Shown here one piece after another: positions 18,791 to 32,400 of a stretch of 64,000 nt of DNA; position 1 is the first letter of the stretch; every line of letters begins with the position of its first letter. Source of the DNA: Siphonodentalium dalli. Its lineage: Eukaryota > Mollusca > Scaphopoda > Gadilida > Siphonodentaliidae. Location: positions 261,794,077-261,858,076 of the forward strand of contig CP136061.1 in NCBI GenBank assembly GCA_032622095.1, read 5' to 3'. The position numbers and the translations under genes are program-made. The notes below the pieces were generated by a model. It made no database searches, had not been told where the DNA came from, and saw nothing but the letters and a program-made list of their open reading frames with translations.

Positions 18791-21700
18791 ATGACATTAA
18801 ACATGAACACACAATCGCTTCTTCATGACATGACATTAAACATGAGCACACAATCGCTTCTTCATGACATGACATTAAACATGAGCACACAATCGCTTCT
18901 TCGTGACATGACATTAAACATGAGCACCCAATCGCTTCTTCATGACATGACATTAAACATGAGCACACAATCGCTTCTTCATGACATGACATTAAGCATG
19001 AGCACACAATCGCTTCTTCATAACATGACATTAAACATGAGCACACAATCGCTTCTTCATGACATGACATTAAACATGAGCACCCAATCGCTTCTTCATA
19101 ACATGACATTAAACATGAGCATCCAATCGCTTCTTCATGACATGACATTAAACATGAGCACCCAATCGCTTCTTCATGACATGACATTAAACATGAGCAC
19201 CCAATCGCTTCTTCATGACATGACATTAAACATGAGCACACAATCGCTTCTTCATGACATGACATTAAACATGAGCACCCAATCGCTTCTTCATAACATG
19301 ACATTAAACATGAGCACCCAATCGCTTCTTCATAACATGACATTAAACATGAGCACACAATCGCTTCTTCATAACATGACATTAAACATGAGCACACAAT
19401 CGCTTCTTCATGAAATGACATTAAACATGAGCACACAATCGCTTCTTCATAACATGACATTAAACATGAGCACACAATCGCTTCTTCATAATATGACATT
19501 AAACATGAGCACACAATCGCTTCTTCATGACATGACATGACATTAAACATGATCACACAATCGCTTCTTAATGACATGACATTAAACATGAGCACCCAAT
19601 AGCTTCTTAATGACATGACATTAAACATGAGCACCCAATAGCTTCTTCATGATATAACATTAAACATGAGGACCCAATAGCTTCTTCATGACATGACATT
19701 AAACATGAGGACCCAATAGCTTCTTCGTGACATGACATTAAACATGAGCACCCAATAGCTTCTTCATGACATTAAACATGAGCACCCAATAGCTTCTTCA
19801 TGACATGACATTAAACATGAGCACCCAATAGCTTCTTCATGACATGACATTAAACATGAGCACCCAATAGCTTCTTCATGACATGACATTAAACAGGAGC
19901 ACCCAATAGCTTCTTCATGACATGACATTAAACATGAGCACCCAAATAGCTTCTTCATGACATGACATTAAACATGAGCACCCAATAGCTTCTTCGTGAC
20001 ATGACATTAAACATGAGCACCCAATAGCTTCTTCATGACATGACATTAAACATGAGCACCCAATAGCTTCTTCATGACATGACATTAAACATGAGCACAC
20101 AATAGCTTCTTCATGACATGGCATTAAACATGAGCACCCAATAGCTTCTTCATGACATGACATTAAACATGATCACCCAATAGCTTCTTCATGACATGAC
20201 ATTAAACATGAGCACCCAATAGCTTCTTCATGACATGACATTAAACATGAGCACCCAATAGCTTCTTCATGACATGACATTAAACATGAGCACCCAATAG
20301 CTTCTTCATGACATGACATTAAACATGAGCACCCAATAGCTTCTTCATGACATGACATTAAACATGAGCACCCAATAGCTTCTGCATAACATGACATTAA
20401 ACATGAGCACACAATAGCTTCTTCATAACATGACATTAAACATGAGCACCCAATAGCTTCTTCATAACATGACATTAAACATGAGCACCCAATAGCTTCT
20501 TCATGACATGACATTAAACATGAGCACACAATAGCTTCTTCATGACATGACATTAAACATGAGCACCCAATAGCTTCTTCATAACATGACATTAAACATG
20601 AGCACACAATCGCTTCTTCATGACATGACATTAAACATGAGCACACAATAGCTTCTTCATAACATGACATTAAACATGAGCACACAATCGCTTCTTCATG
20701 ACATGACATTAAACATGAGCACACAATAGCTTCTTCATAACATGACATTAAACATGAGCACACAATCGCTTCTTCATGACATGACATTAAACATGAGCAC
20801 ACAATAGCTTCTTCATAACATGACATTAAACATGAGCACACAATCGCTTCTTCATGACATGACATTAAACATGAGCACACAATCGCTTCTTCATAACATG
20901 ACATTAAACATGAGCACACAATCGCTTCTTCATAACATGACATTAAACATGAGCACACAATCGCTTCTTCATGAAATGACATTAAACATGAGCACACAAT
21001 CGCTTCTTCATAACATGACATTAAACATGAGCACACAATCGCTTCTTCATAATATGACATTAAACATGAGCACACAATCGCTTCTTCATGACATGACATT
21101 AAACATGATCACACAATCGCTTCTTAATGACATGACATTAAACATGAGCACCCAATAGCTTCTTCATGACATGACATTAAACATGAGGACCCAATAGCTT
21201 CTTCATGACATGACATTAAACATGAGGACCCAATAGCTTCTTCGTGACATGACATTAAACATGAGCACACAATAGCTTCTTCATGACATGACATTAAACA
21301 TGAGCACCCAATAGCTTCTTCATGACATTAAACATGAGCACCCAATAGCTTCTTCATGACATGACATTAAACATGAGCACCCAATAGCTTCTTCATGACA
21401 TGACATTAAACATGAGCACCCAATAGCTTCTTCATGACATGACATTAAACAGGAGCACCCAATAGCTTATTCATGACATGACATTAAACATGAGCACCCA
21501 ATAGCGTCTTCATGACATTAAACATGAGCACCCAATAGCTTCTTCGTGACATGACATTAAACATGAGCACCCAATAGCTTCTTCATGACATGACATTAAA
21601 CATGAGCACCCAATAGCTTCTTCATGACATGACATTAAACATGAGCACCCAATAGCTTCTTCGTGACATGGCATTAAACATGAGCACCCAATAGCTTCTT

Positions 21701-23870
21701 CATGACATGACATTAAACATGATCACCCAATAGCTTCTTCATGACATGACATTAAACATGAGCACCCAATAGCTTCTTCATGACATGACATTAAACATGA
21801 GCACCCAATAGCTTCTTCATGACATGACATTAAACATGAGCACCCAATAGCTTCTTCATGACATGACATTAAACATGAGCACCCAATAGCTTCTTCATGA
21901 CATGACATTAAACATGAGCACCCAATAGCTTCTTCATGACATGACATTGAACATGAGCACCCAATAGCTTCTTCATAACATGACATTAAACATGAGCACA
22001 CAATAGCTTCTTCATAACATGATGTTAAACATGAGCACACAATAGCTTCTTCATAACATGACATTAAACATGAGCACCCAATAGCTTCTTCATGACATGA
22101 CATTAAACATGAGCACACAATAGCTTCTTCATGACATGACATTAAACATGAGCACCCAATAGCTTCTTCATAACATGACATTAAACATGAGCACACAATC
22201 GCTTCTTCATGACATGACATTAAACATGAGCACACAATAGCTTCTTCATAACATGACATTAAACATGAGCACACAATCGCTTCTTCATGACATGACATTA
22301 AACATGAGCACCCAATAGCTTCTTCATAACATGACATTAAACATGAGCACACAATCACTTCTTCATAACATGACATTAAACATGAGCACACAATCGCTTC
22401 TTCATGAAATGACATTAAACATGAGCACACAATCGCTTCTTCATAACATGACATTAAACATGAGCACAAAATCGCTTCTTCATAACATGACATTAAACAT
22501 GAGCACACAATCGCTTCTTCATGAAATGACATTAAACATGAGCACACAATCGCTTCTTCATAACATGACATTAAACATGAGCACACAATCGCTTCTTCAT
22601 AACATGACATTAACATGAGCACACAATCGCTTCTTCATAACATGACATTAAACATGAGCACACAATCGCTTCTTCATGACATGACATTAAACATGAGCAC
22701 ACAATCGCTTCTTCATAACATGACATTAAACATGAGCACACAATCACTTCTTCATAACATGACATTAAACATGAGCACACAATCGCTTCTTCATAACATG
22801 ACATTAAACATGAGCACACAATCGCTTCTTCATAACATGACATTAAACATGAGCACACAATCGCTTCTTCATGAAATGACATTAAACATGAGCACACAAT
22901 CGCTTCTTCATAACATGACATTAAACATGAGCACACAATCGCTTCTTCATAACATGACATTAAACATGAGCACACAATCGCTTCTTCATAACATGACATT
23001 AAACATGAGCACACAATCGCTTCTTCATGACATGACAATAAACATGAGCACACAATCGCTTCTTATTGACATGACATTAAACATGAGCACCCAATAGCTT
23101 CTTCATGACATGACATTAAACATGAGCACCCAATAGCTTCTTCATGACATGACATTAAACATGAGCACCCAATCACTTCTTCATAACATGACATTAAACA
23201 TGAGCACCCAATCGCTTCTTCGTGACATGACATTAAACATGAGCACCCAATCGCTTCTTCATAACATGACATTAAACATGAGCACCCAATAGCTTCTTCA
23301 TGACATGACATTAAACATGAGCATCCAATCGCTTCTTCGTGACATGACATTAAACATGAGCACCCAATCGCTTCTTCATAACATGACATTAAACATGAGC
23401 ACCCAATAGCTTCTTCATGACATGACATTAAACATGAGCACCCAATCGCTTCTTCATGACATGACATTAAACATGAGCACCCAATAGCTTCTTCATAACA
23501 TGACATTAAACATGAGCACCCAATAGCTTCTTCATGACATGACATTAAACATGAGCACCCAATAGCTTCTTCATGACATGATATTAAACATGAGCACCCA
23601 ATAGCTTCTTCGTGACATGACATTAAACATGAGCACCCAATAGCTTCTTCATGACATTAAACATAAGCACCCAATCGCTTCTTCATGACATGACATTAAG
23701 CATGAGCACCCAATAGCTTCTTCATGACATGACATTAAACATGAGCACCCGATAGCTTCTTCATGACATGACATTAAACAGGAGCACCCAATAGCTTCTT
23801 CATGACATGACATTAAACATGAGCACACAATCGCTTCTTCATAACATGACATTAAACATGAGCACCCAAT
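18791..23870. repeat. 39-bp satellite, left block (~130 units)
   Basis: The unit is TTCTTCATGACATGACATTA followed by AACATGAGCACCCAATAGC. Two main linked variants alternate in blocks: ACCCAATAGC with CATGACATG, and ACACAATCGC with CATAACATG. Rare 34-bp units lack one CATGA. Because 39 = 3 x 13, endless open frames occur on both strands; none is considered coding. Confidence 0.97.
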
Positions 23871-26800
23871 TAGTAGAGGCTCTTATGTCCATTTTTTGGC
23901 TCCCGTGTGCATTTTGTAAAGAAATATAGCCACTATGCTCATGATGTTTCTTGATATCTCGGGTACCAGAAAACAAATGTTAGACACCTGGGGGTCGCGA
24001 CTGGGTGGATTTATGACGTCATCAAGATGGCCGCCATCCAAAATTTCAGAGTAGGCACTGAATCAGTTTGATTAATAGATAGTAGTGAATTTATGGTAGG
24101 ACATATAATATTTCTCTACTGTTGTAATACTATGATAACAGGCTTCACTTTGACAGAAAAATTGACCACATTTAACAAAGATGGCCACCAAAATGGCGAC
24201 CGAAGTTCCGGAAAATGATGAATTTTCACACATGTCTCTTAAAACATTCACGGTTGTTTGAAATCGGTGGCTAATAGCAACTTAATTTTAAATACATTTG
24301 AATAACTAACCATTTTAACATGATAATATGTCATAATTTGGGTAGTATTCCTACAAAATGTCGTCAAAATGTGAATTCATAAATATGCTATGAAATTTTA
24401 CCAAATATTGATTTTGTAATTCGAGCCAAGTGTTAGCCAGAAAATAGCTGAATTTGATGACAAACATTTGCAACAGGTTTAAACATATAGATTGCCATAT
24501 AATTACAACCAAAAAATTGCATCTGTATTCAAGATGGCGACCAAAATGGTTGCCAAAATTGATAAATCACTAAAATTTGTAAAATTTTCTTTGATATCAC
24601 TCCTAATGTGCGATTTAGTGAATATAGGCGAATATATTTGCTCCGTGTAGGCGTAATAACATGGATATATGAAACAATATGAATAGTTTGTGAACAATGG
24701 CTGATTATACTCAAGAATTCGAGAGAATGAAACGACGAAAATGAGATGAAATCATCAAAATGGCAACCATGAACAATTTCAGAGTTGGCATTGAGTCTGG
24801 GAGGAAAATTTAGATAGTGAAATGATTATGTTTTGCGACCAATAATACCATTGGATCACACTTCCTCTTGACGGTGCAATTTGGACTCCAAATTCAAGAT
24901 GGCTCCCAAAACGGCGACCGAAATTCTAATAATTGATTATTTTTCACACTCGCCTCTTAAATTATTCACAGCGGTTTGAAATCGGTGGCTACTAGCAACC
25001 TTATTTTTTGAATAAATTATACTATCTAATCATTCGACAACCATGATATGTTAGATTAACATATTATTATCCATATGAATCTAAATTCAGGATGGTGACT
25101 CAGATGGTTACCAAAATGGAGAAATCATCCAAATTTGCTAGTTTTCATTGATAACGCTCCTAAGGTGGGTTTCAGTGACTACTGGTAAACACATTTGTTT
25201 CCCTATTGACAAAAGTACCAGGAATGCTGATACAATCTGATACAATATGAATATTTTGCGAACAGTAGCTGCTTATATCCGAGATTTCATGAGAATGGAA
25301 ACAGAAACCATGAAAAGTAGATAAATTCATCTGATGTTGACCTATTTGAAAATATCCAAATCTGAATATATGCTGATTACATCCATCATTACATGTACAT
25401 CGGAAATTTCCTGATTGGGTGACTCGACTGGATAAAAATCCCTACCTCAACAATAAGGCTGTCGGTATATTGAGCAATACTTTAATTACTTGCCCTTGAT
25501 ATCGCCCCCCCCCCCCCCTTATGGGGTTTGGATAAGAATTTTTCACTTGACTTCTGTATTGCTCATGTAATGCCATCATACTAAGTCAATTCTACCGAAA
25601 TTCAGCTGCTCACGGAAATTAATTGAATGGACATCACACAATGCAGTACCCCAAAACAGTAGCGTTCAGATGTAAGCTCTATGTGTCTTCTGCAAAGAAG
25701 AATCGCATTGGCGGATTTATACCAGACCTCTGCTTGTTACATGCGATCTATAGCGACTAGAGATAAATTATGTTCAGGTTCGTACCAAAACAGAAACTGC
25801 TGTGGAGCTCTGGACAGCTCATAGGTCAACTCACTGACTCCACACCCAAGATTTGCGAAAGCGTGGCTGATTTTGATCGAGCTAGGATAGGAAGATAGCC
25901 TCATATAATGAGTTCAATTGGTATACATGTGTATTTGAGTTCCACAGAGATAGTTTTCTGGACATCGCATATACTGCAAGTTCGTTCCGTGTATGATCCC
26001 CATCTTCCTGTGCAGAACTTATGCACTCATCAAGTTTATATTAGATACACCCATGTCATATTTGTCACATGTGTTATCGAAGTTCTTTCATGCTTGCGTT
26101 ATGCGGTCTCATAAAAATGTCATACAAGAAACATATTCACACCAAATGTTCTTTAAATGCCTGCATTTCTGTAATTGTATCGGCTATCGGCAATGTTCCA
26201 GAAAAATTGATAATAATTTCTCGCACCAATGCACAGTTCGACTTGGCTGTAGAGGCAATTCAACTCACCAACATGTTGAGGTACATGTATTATTATTGGG
26301 TGGAAAGTTTGTAGTATTCTTTCCAGATGTTTTATACAGGAACATTTGACATCCCACTACAATGAAATCAGGCCTGCAGAAAACTCAGGTCGGTAAACGT
26401 TGAAATCTTATACCTTCCTGAGCAATAGTTGAATTCAATTTCAGTTATAGACTCTTCAAATGGCTAACAATCCACAATCTTCTCTCAATTCAAGCATAAC
26501 ATTGTTATCTATTACTTCCAACTTTTGCGCAGTATCTATATTCCAAGCTTGTAATTGGCCTACTTGTGGATGAGACTATTATGGTTGTACGGTTTGCCAG
26601 CAAATTCTATGAACTACATTTATTCGATGGACAATTAAAGGATTTCGTTCGAGATTGCGGGGTTTCTGTGATTCGAAGATCTTTACTTTCTGTGAACTAA
26701 CAGTTGATGTATAATGCTAATGAATGTCCCCATGTGGATGTTTTGCAAGAAATCTTAATAAACGTTCCATGAAATGACCTTGATGACCCGTCACTGTATT

Positions 26801-29475
26801 CATTACTTCGATGCACCATCATATGGCGTGGACCAAAGATGAGCTTCTAGTGTTTCGATGAGGTATTTCATCACTAAATATCCAGGCACTAGGCATAGGC
26901 ATTTTGATTTCACGATATGTTTTCGTTGACAACCAGGAAGAAGTTGAGGAGCCGTTATTGTCACTTGCTGGACTCGACATGGAGAATGACAAAACTTAGG
27001 CTATTTTTGCCCGACACTGATGTTTTGACATATTCTAAAATAAACCGACAAGCATTAACTCGGTTATGTGCACAGTTCTGTTAGACTACATCGAAGTGAA
27101 TATGCAATGTATCTGCTATGAGGTCTGCGACCGTATTGAATTTTATTTATTAAATCTGTATTATGGACTCTGCATTCCACAACCGAAGCAAACATTCTAT
27201 ATGGAGTCTCTGATATGCAGTCGGAGAGTTTTGTGGTGAGCTCTGTTAGCTTGTGAGATGAGTTTGTAATTCAACTGTAGTTGCTGGGGTGAGTTGGTTG
27301 TAGATAGACTACCATCAATGTGACTGTCTATTGGACGAAGTAACAGGAGTGGTACATGTGCTGACTCACGTCTTGAGAAGTGTGACAATGTCTCAACTAT
27401 TCAAACGAATTTCGGGTGATGAAACACAGATATGCCAAAAACAAGAAACTGAACAATGAAATATCCCCTTATTGTATCTTATTATACACAACTGTTTCAT
27501 AATTAGATACAAAATAATGTTTGCACTAACATGTAATGCCTGTGTATTTCTAAGTTGAGCAATTATATTTCCCGGTGGCAGTATGATACCAATGCAACTT
27601 CGACTTCGATGAAGTCAAGGTGTGATATTGTTCCTGAATCTTCTAAATTTTTGTGGCCGGGCGAAATCAACGTGGTCAACTATTCATCAAGAATTGGCAA
27701 CGAATAAAGCAGTTCTGCCCCAAACGAAATAATATAGCCATAAAGTTGGATTTCTGTCTGTATTATGATTGCAGGGATTCTTTTGCGTTCGAGTACTCGT
27801 TATGCTCTTATAATGATACAGTCAGCACATATCCGGTTTGACTTCCTTCCCAGGAAACGGGCAGGATCGTTTAAATTATATTGGGCAATTTCATGTTAGG
27901 TTTCTAAGAGTCCATTCTGTTATATTCTCGATTATAAACAAACTATGTTTGGTCAAACATAGTCACAATATACCTTAACATGATAGTATCTAATTTAGAT
28001 TGGGCGAATATATCCACCTCCTTTGCTAAATGCCGTTTGATAATATAAACATTTATCACATTTTATAACTTTGAGTTTCGGCGGCCATTCTGGCGACCAT
28101 CTTGGGTCAAATAGATCAATGTCGAGTGTAATTGAATGACACTAACGATATTTAAAACTGTGTACACTTTTGTTTATTTTATTATGCCTATTTCTGTCCA
28201 ATGTAAATCTAGAACCTCGAGAAGCAAGTTTATTTGTGAAATTACATAGCGCATTATTTAATGTGCATTTTTCGGAGTATGGGCAACAATTAGACACAAA
28301 TTACAGCATAATATGTTTTCGAAAGTACTTGGTGTCATAACTGATAAAAACAAAGACAAGTCCTACTCGCCACAGTTTACAAATAACCGAAAATGACGTA
28401 AGGGGTATGTGTAACAATTCAACACATTTCTATATTTCGGTCGCCATTTTGGCAGCCATCTTGTTTTTTTTTTATCAATCTTGTTCTTTCAAAAGGTAGC
28501 TTGGTGCAATGTTATCATTGCCGTAGAAATATTTTTCATTTTCTGTATTAAATTTTCTTCCTCACTCAGTGCCCATTCTGCAATTTTGTGTGGCTGCCAT
28601 GAAGATGATTTGACTTAATTTTCGTGGTATAATTCTTTTGAATTCTCGGATATAAGCAGCTATATGGTTCACCAAATTTACAAGTTATTGCATAAGTCCA
28701 TGGATTTTCGCGAAAAAGTAGCACATATTCACATATATTTACATTTCCCCCAACACATGAGTGATAAATAATTGGACAGATTATGGTGATTTCTCCATTT
28801 TGGCAGCCATCTTGGCCGCCATCTTATAGGAAAATGCACTATTTTCAGTGTAACTATATGCCAATTCACATATTTAAAACATTTTTACATTATCTTCATC
28901 AAATTCAGTTATTTTCTGTTCAACTCTTGGATAGAATCACATAATTTAATGTTAGTTAACTTTCATAGCACATTTTTGAATTCACATTTTAAAGATAGCT
29001 GGCAGGAATGGGATCCAAAATATGACATATTATGTTGTAGAAATGGTTGGATACTAGAATTTATTCAAATTTAGGTCTTTATTCGTTACAAATTTCAAAC
29101 ATCGGTTAATGATACAAGAGGAAAGTGTGAAAAATCATATATTTTCCTAATTTCGGTGGCCATTTTGGTGGCCATCTTGGTTAATTGTGGCAACTTTTTC
29201 TGTCAAATGGAAGTATGGTCTATTAGTTTCACGTCCGTGGTGAGACAATCAAATTTCTATAATAAATTCACAAGTAGATATTAATCAAACCGACTCAGTG
29301 CATACTGTGAAATTGTGTATGGCGGCCATCTTGATGACGTCATAAATCCACCCAGTCGCGACCCCAAGGTGTCTAACATTTGTTTTCTGGTGCCTGAGAT
29401 ATCAAGCAACGTCATTGGCATAGTCGCTATATTTCTTCACAAAGTGCACACGGTAGTACATAAGAGCCTCTACTA
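23871..29475. mobile_element. 5.6-kb element with long inverted arms inserted in the satellite
   Basis: The ends TAGTAGAGGCTCTTATGT and ACATAAGAGCCTCTACTA are inverted and flanked by AAT on both sides (23868-23870, 29476-29478), which restores the satellite AAT-AGC junction. Inverted similarity runs at least ~1.2-1.4 kb inward: GTCGCGACTGGGTGGATTTA near 23995 matches its complement near 29340, then paired AAGATGGC blocks follow at similar distances. The centre (~25500-27900) has no ORF over 118 codons and no recognised transposase. The 3-bp duplication and TAGTAG ends do not fix a superfamily. Confidence 0.85.
25501..27900. other. Central region of the 5.6-kb element, no recognised gene
   Basis: It starts with a poly-C tract near 25507-25518. 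Short open stretches exist (26069-26314 with NVPEKLIIISRTNAQFDLAV; 26866-26999 ending EPLLSLAGLDMENDKT), but frames are broken and I recognise no family. They may be remnants of a decayed gene or chance. Confidence 0.35.
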
Positions 29476-32400
29476 AATAGCTTCTTCATGACATGACCTT
29501 AAACATGAGCACCCAATAGCTTCATGACATGACATTAAACATGAGCACCCAATATCTTCTTCATGACATGACATTAAACATGAGCACACAATCGCTTCTT
29601 CAAAACATGACATTAAACATGAGCACACAATCGCTTCTTCATGGCATTAAACATGAGCACACAATCGCTTCTTCATAAAATGACATTAAACATGAGCACC
29701 CAATCGCTTCTTCATGACATGACATTAAACATGAGCACCCAATAGCTTCTTCGTGACATGACATTAAACATGAGCACCCAATAGCTTCTTCATGACATGA
29801 CATTAAACATGAGCACCCAATAGCTTCTTCATGACATTAAACATGAGCACCCAATAGCTTCTTCATGACATGACATTAAACATGAGCACCCAATAGCTTC
29901 TTCATGACATGACATTAAACATGAGCACACAATAGCTTCTTCATGACATGACATTAAACATGAGCACCCAATAGCTTCTTCATGACATTAAACATGAGCA
30001 CCCAATAGCTTCTTCATGACATGACATTAAACATGAGCACCCAATAGCTTCTTCATGACATGACATTAAACATGAGCACACAATAGCTTCTTCATGACAT
30101 GACATTAAACATGAGCACCCAATAGCTTCTTCATGACATTAAACATGAGCACCCAATAGCTTCTTCATGACATGACATGACATTAAACATGAGCACCCAA
30201 TAGCTTCTTCATGACATGACATTAAACATGAGCACACAATAGCTTCTTCATGACATGACATTAAACATGAGCACCCAATAGCTTCTTCATGACATGACAT
30301 TAAACATGAGCACCCAATAGCTTCTTCATAACATGACATTAAACATGAACACCCACTAGCTTCTTCATGACATGACATTAAACATGAGCACCCAATAGCT
30401 TCTTCATGACATGACATTAAACATGAGCACCCACTAGCTTCTTCATGACATGGTATTAAACATGAGCACCCACTAGCTTCTTCATGACATGACATTAAAC
30501 ATGAACACCCAATCGCTTCTTCATGACATTAAACATGAGCAACCAATCGCTTCTTCATGACATGACATTAAACATGAGCACCCAATAGCTTCTTCATGAC
30601 ATGACATTAAACATGAGCACACAATCGCTTCTTCATAACATGACATTAAACATGAGCACCCAATAGCTTCTTCATGACATTAAACATGAGCACACAATCG
30701 CTTCTTCATGACATGACATTAAGCATGAGCACCCAATAGCTTCTTCATGACATGACATTAAACATGAGCACACAGTCGCTTCTTCATAACATGATATTAA
30801 ACATGAGCACACAATCGATTCTTCATAACATGACATTAAACATGAGCACACAATCGCTTCTTCATAACATGACATTAAACATGAGCACCCAATAGCTTCT
30901 TCATAACATGACATTAAACATGAGCACCCAATCGCTTCTTCATAACATGACATTAAACATGAGCACCCAATAGCTTCTTCATAACATGACATTAAACATG
31001 AGCACCCAATCGCTTCTTCATGACATTAAACATGAGCACACAATCGCTTCTTCATGATATGACATTAAACATGAGCACAAAATCGCTTCTTCATAACATG
31101 ACATTAAACATGAGCACCCAATAGCTTCTTCATAACATGACATTAAACATGAGGACACAATCACTTCTTCATAACATGACATTAAACATGAGCACACAAT
31201 CGCTTCTTCATGAAATGACATTAAACATGAGCACACAATCGCTTCTTCATAACATGACATTAAACATGAGCACAAAATCGCTTCTTCATAACATGACATT
31301 AAACATGAGCACACAATCGCTTCTTCATGAAATGACACTAAACATGAGCACACAATCGCTTCTTCATAACATGACATTAAACATGAGCACACAATCGCTT
31401 CTTCATAACATGACATTAACATGAGCACACAATCGCTTCTTCATAACATGACATTAAACATGAGCACACAATCGCTTCTTTATGACATGACATTAAACAT
31501 GAGCACACAATCGCTTCTTCATAACATGACATTAAACATGAGCACACAATCACTTCTTCATAACATGACATTAAACATGAGCACACAATCACTTCTTCAT
31601 AACATGACATTAAACATGAGCACACAATCGCTTCTTCATAACATGACATTAAACATGAGCACACAATCGCTTCTTCATAACATGACATTAAACATGAGCA
31701 CACAATCGCTTCTTCATGAAATGACATTAAACATGAGCACACAATCGCTTCTTCATAACATGACATTAAACATGAGCACACAATCGCTTCTTCATAACAT
31801 GACATTAAACATGAGCACACAATCGCTTCTTCATAACATGACATTAAACATGAGCACACAATCGCTTCTTCATGACATGACAATAAACATGAGCACACAA
31901 TCGCTTCTTATTGACATGACATTAAACATGAGCACCCAATAGCTTCTTCATGACATGACATTAAACATGAGCACCCAATAGCTTCTTCATGACATGACAT
32001 TAAACATGAGCACCCAATAGCTTCTTCATGACATGACATTAAACATGAGCACCCAATCGCTTCTTCATGACATGACATTAAACATGAGCACCCAATAGCT
32101 TCTTCATGACATGACATTAAACATGAGCACCCAATAGCTTCATGACATGACATTAAACATGAGCACCCAATATCTTCTTCATGACATGACATTAAACATG
32201 AGCACCCAATAGCTTCTTCGTGACATGACATTAAACATGAGCACCCAATAGCTTCTTCATGACATGACATTAAACATGAGCACCCAATAGCTTCTTCATG
32301 ACATTAAACATGAGCACCCAATAGCTTCTTCATGACATGACATTAAACATGAGCACCCAATAGCTTCTTCATGACATGACATTAAACATGAGCACACAAT

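Noticed and set aside
18756-23852. Many long open frames on both strands of the 39-bp satellite (13-residue repeats such as MSCHEEAIGCSCL and MTLNMSTQSLLHD)
   Set aside because: The period is divisible by three, so any stop-free unit stays open. Frames exist on both strands at once and end at 34-bp units. There is no start context, splice structure or non-repeat domain.
26069-26349. Transposase gene in the 5.6-kb element
   Set aside because: Overlapping frames of up to 118 codons exist, but no DDE, RT or zinc-finger pattern is visible. Calling a transposase would be invention.
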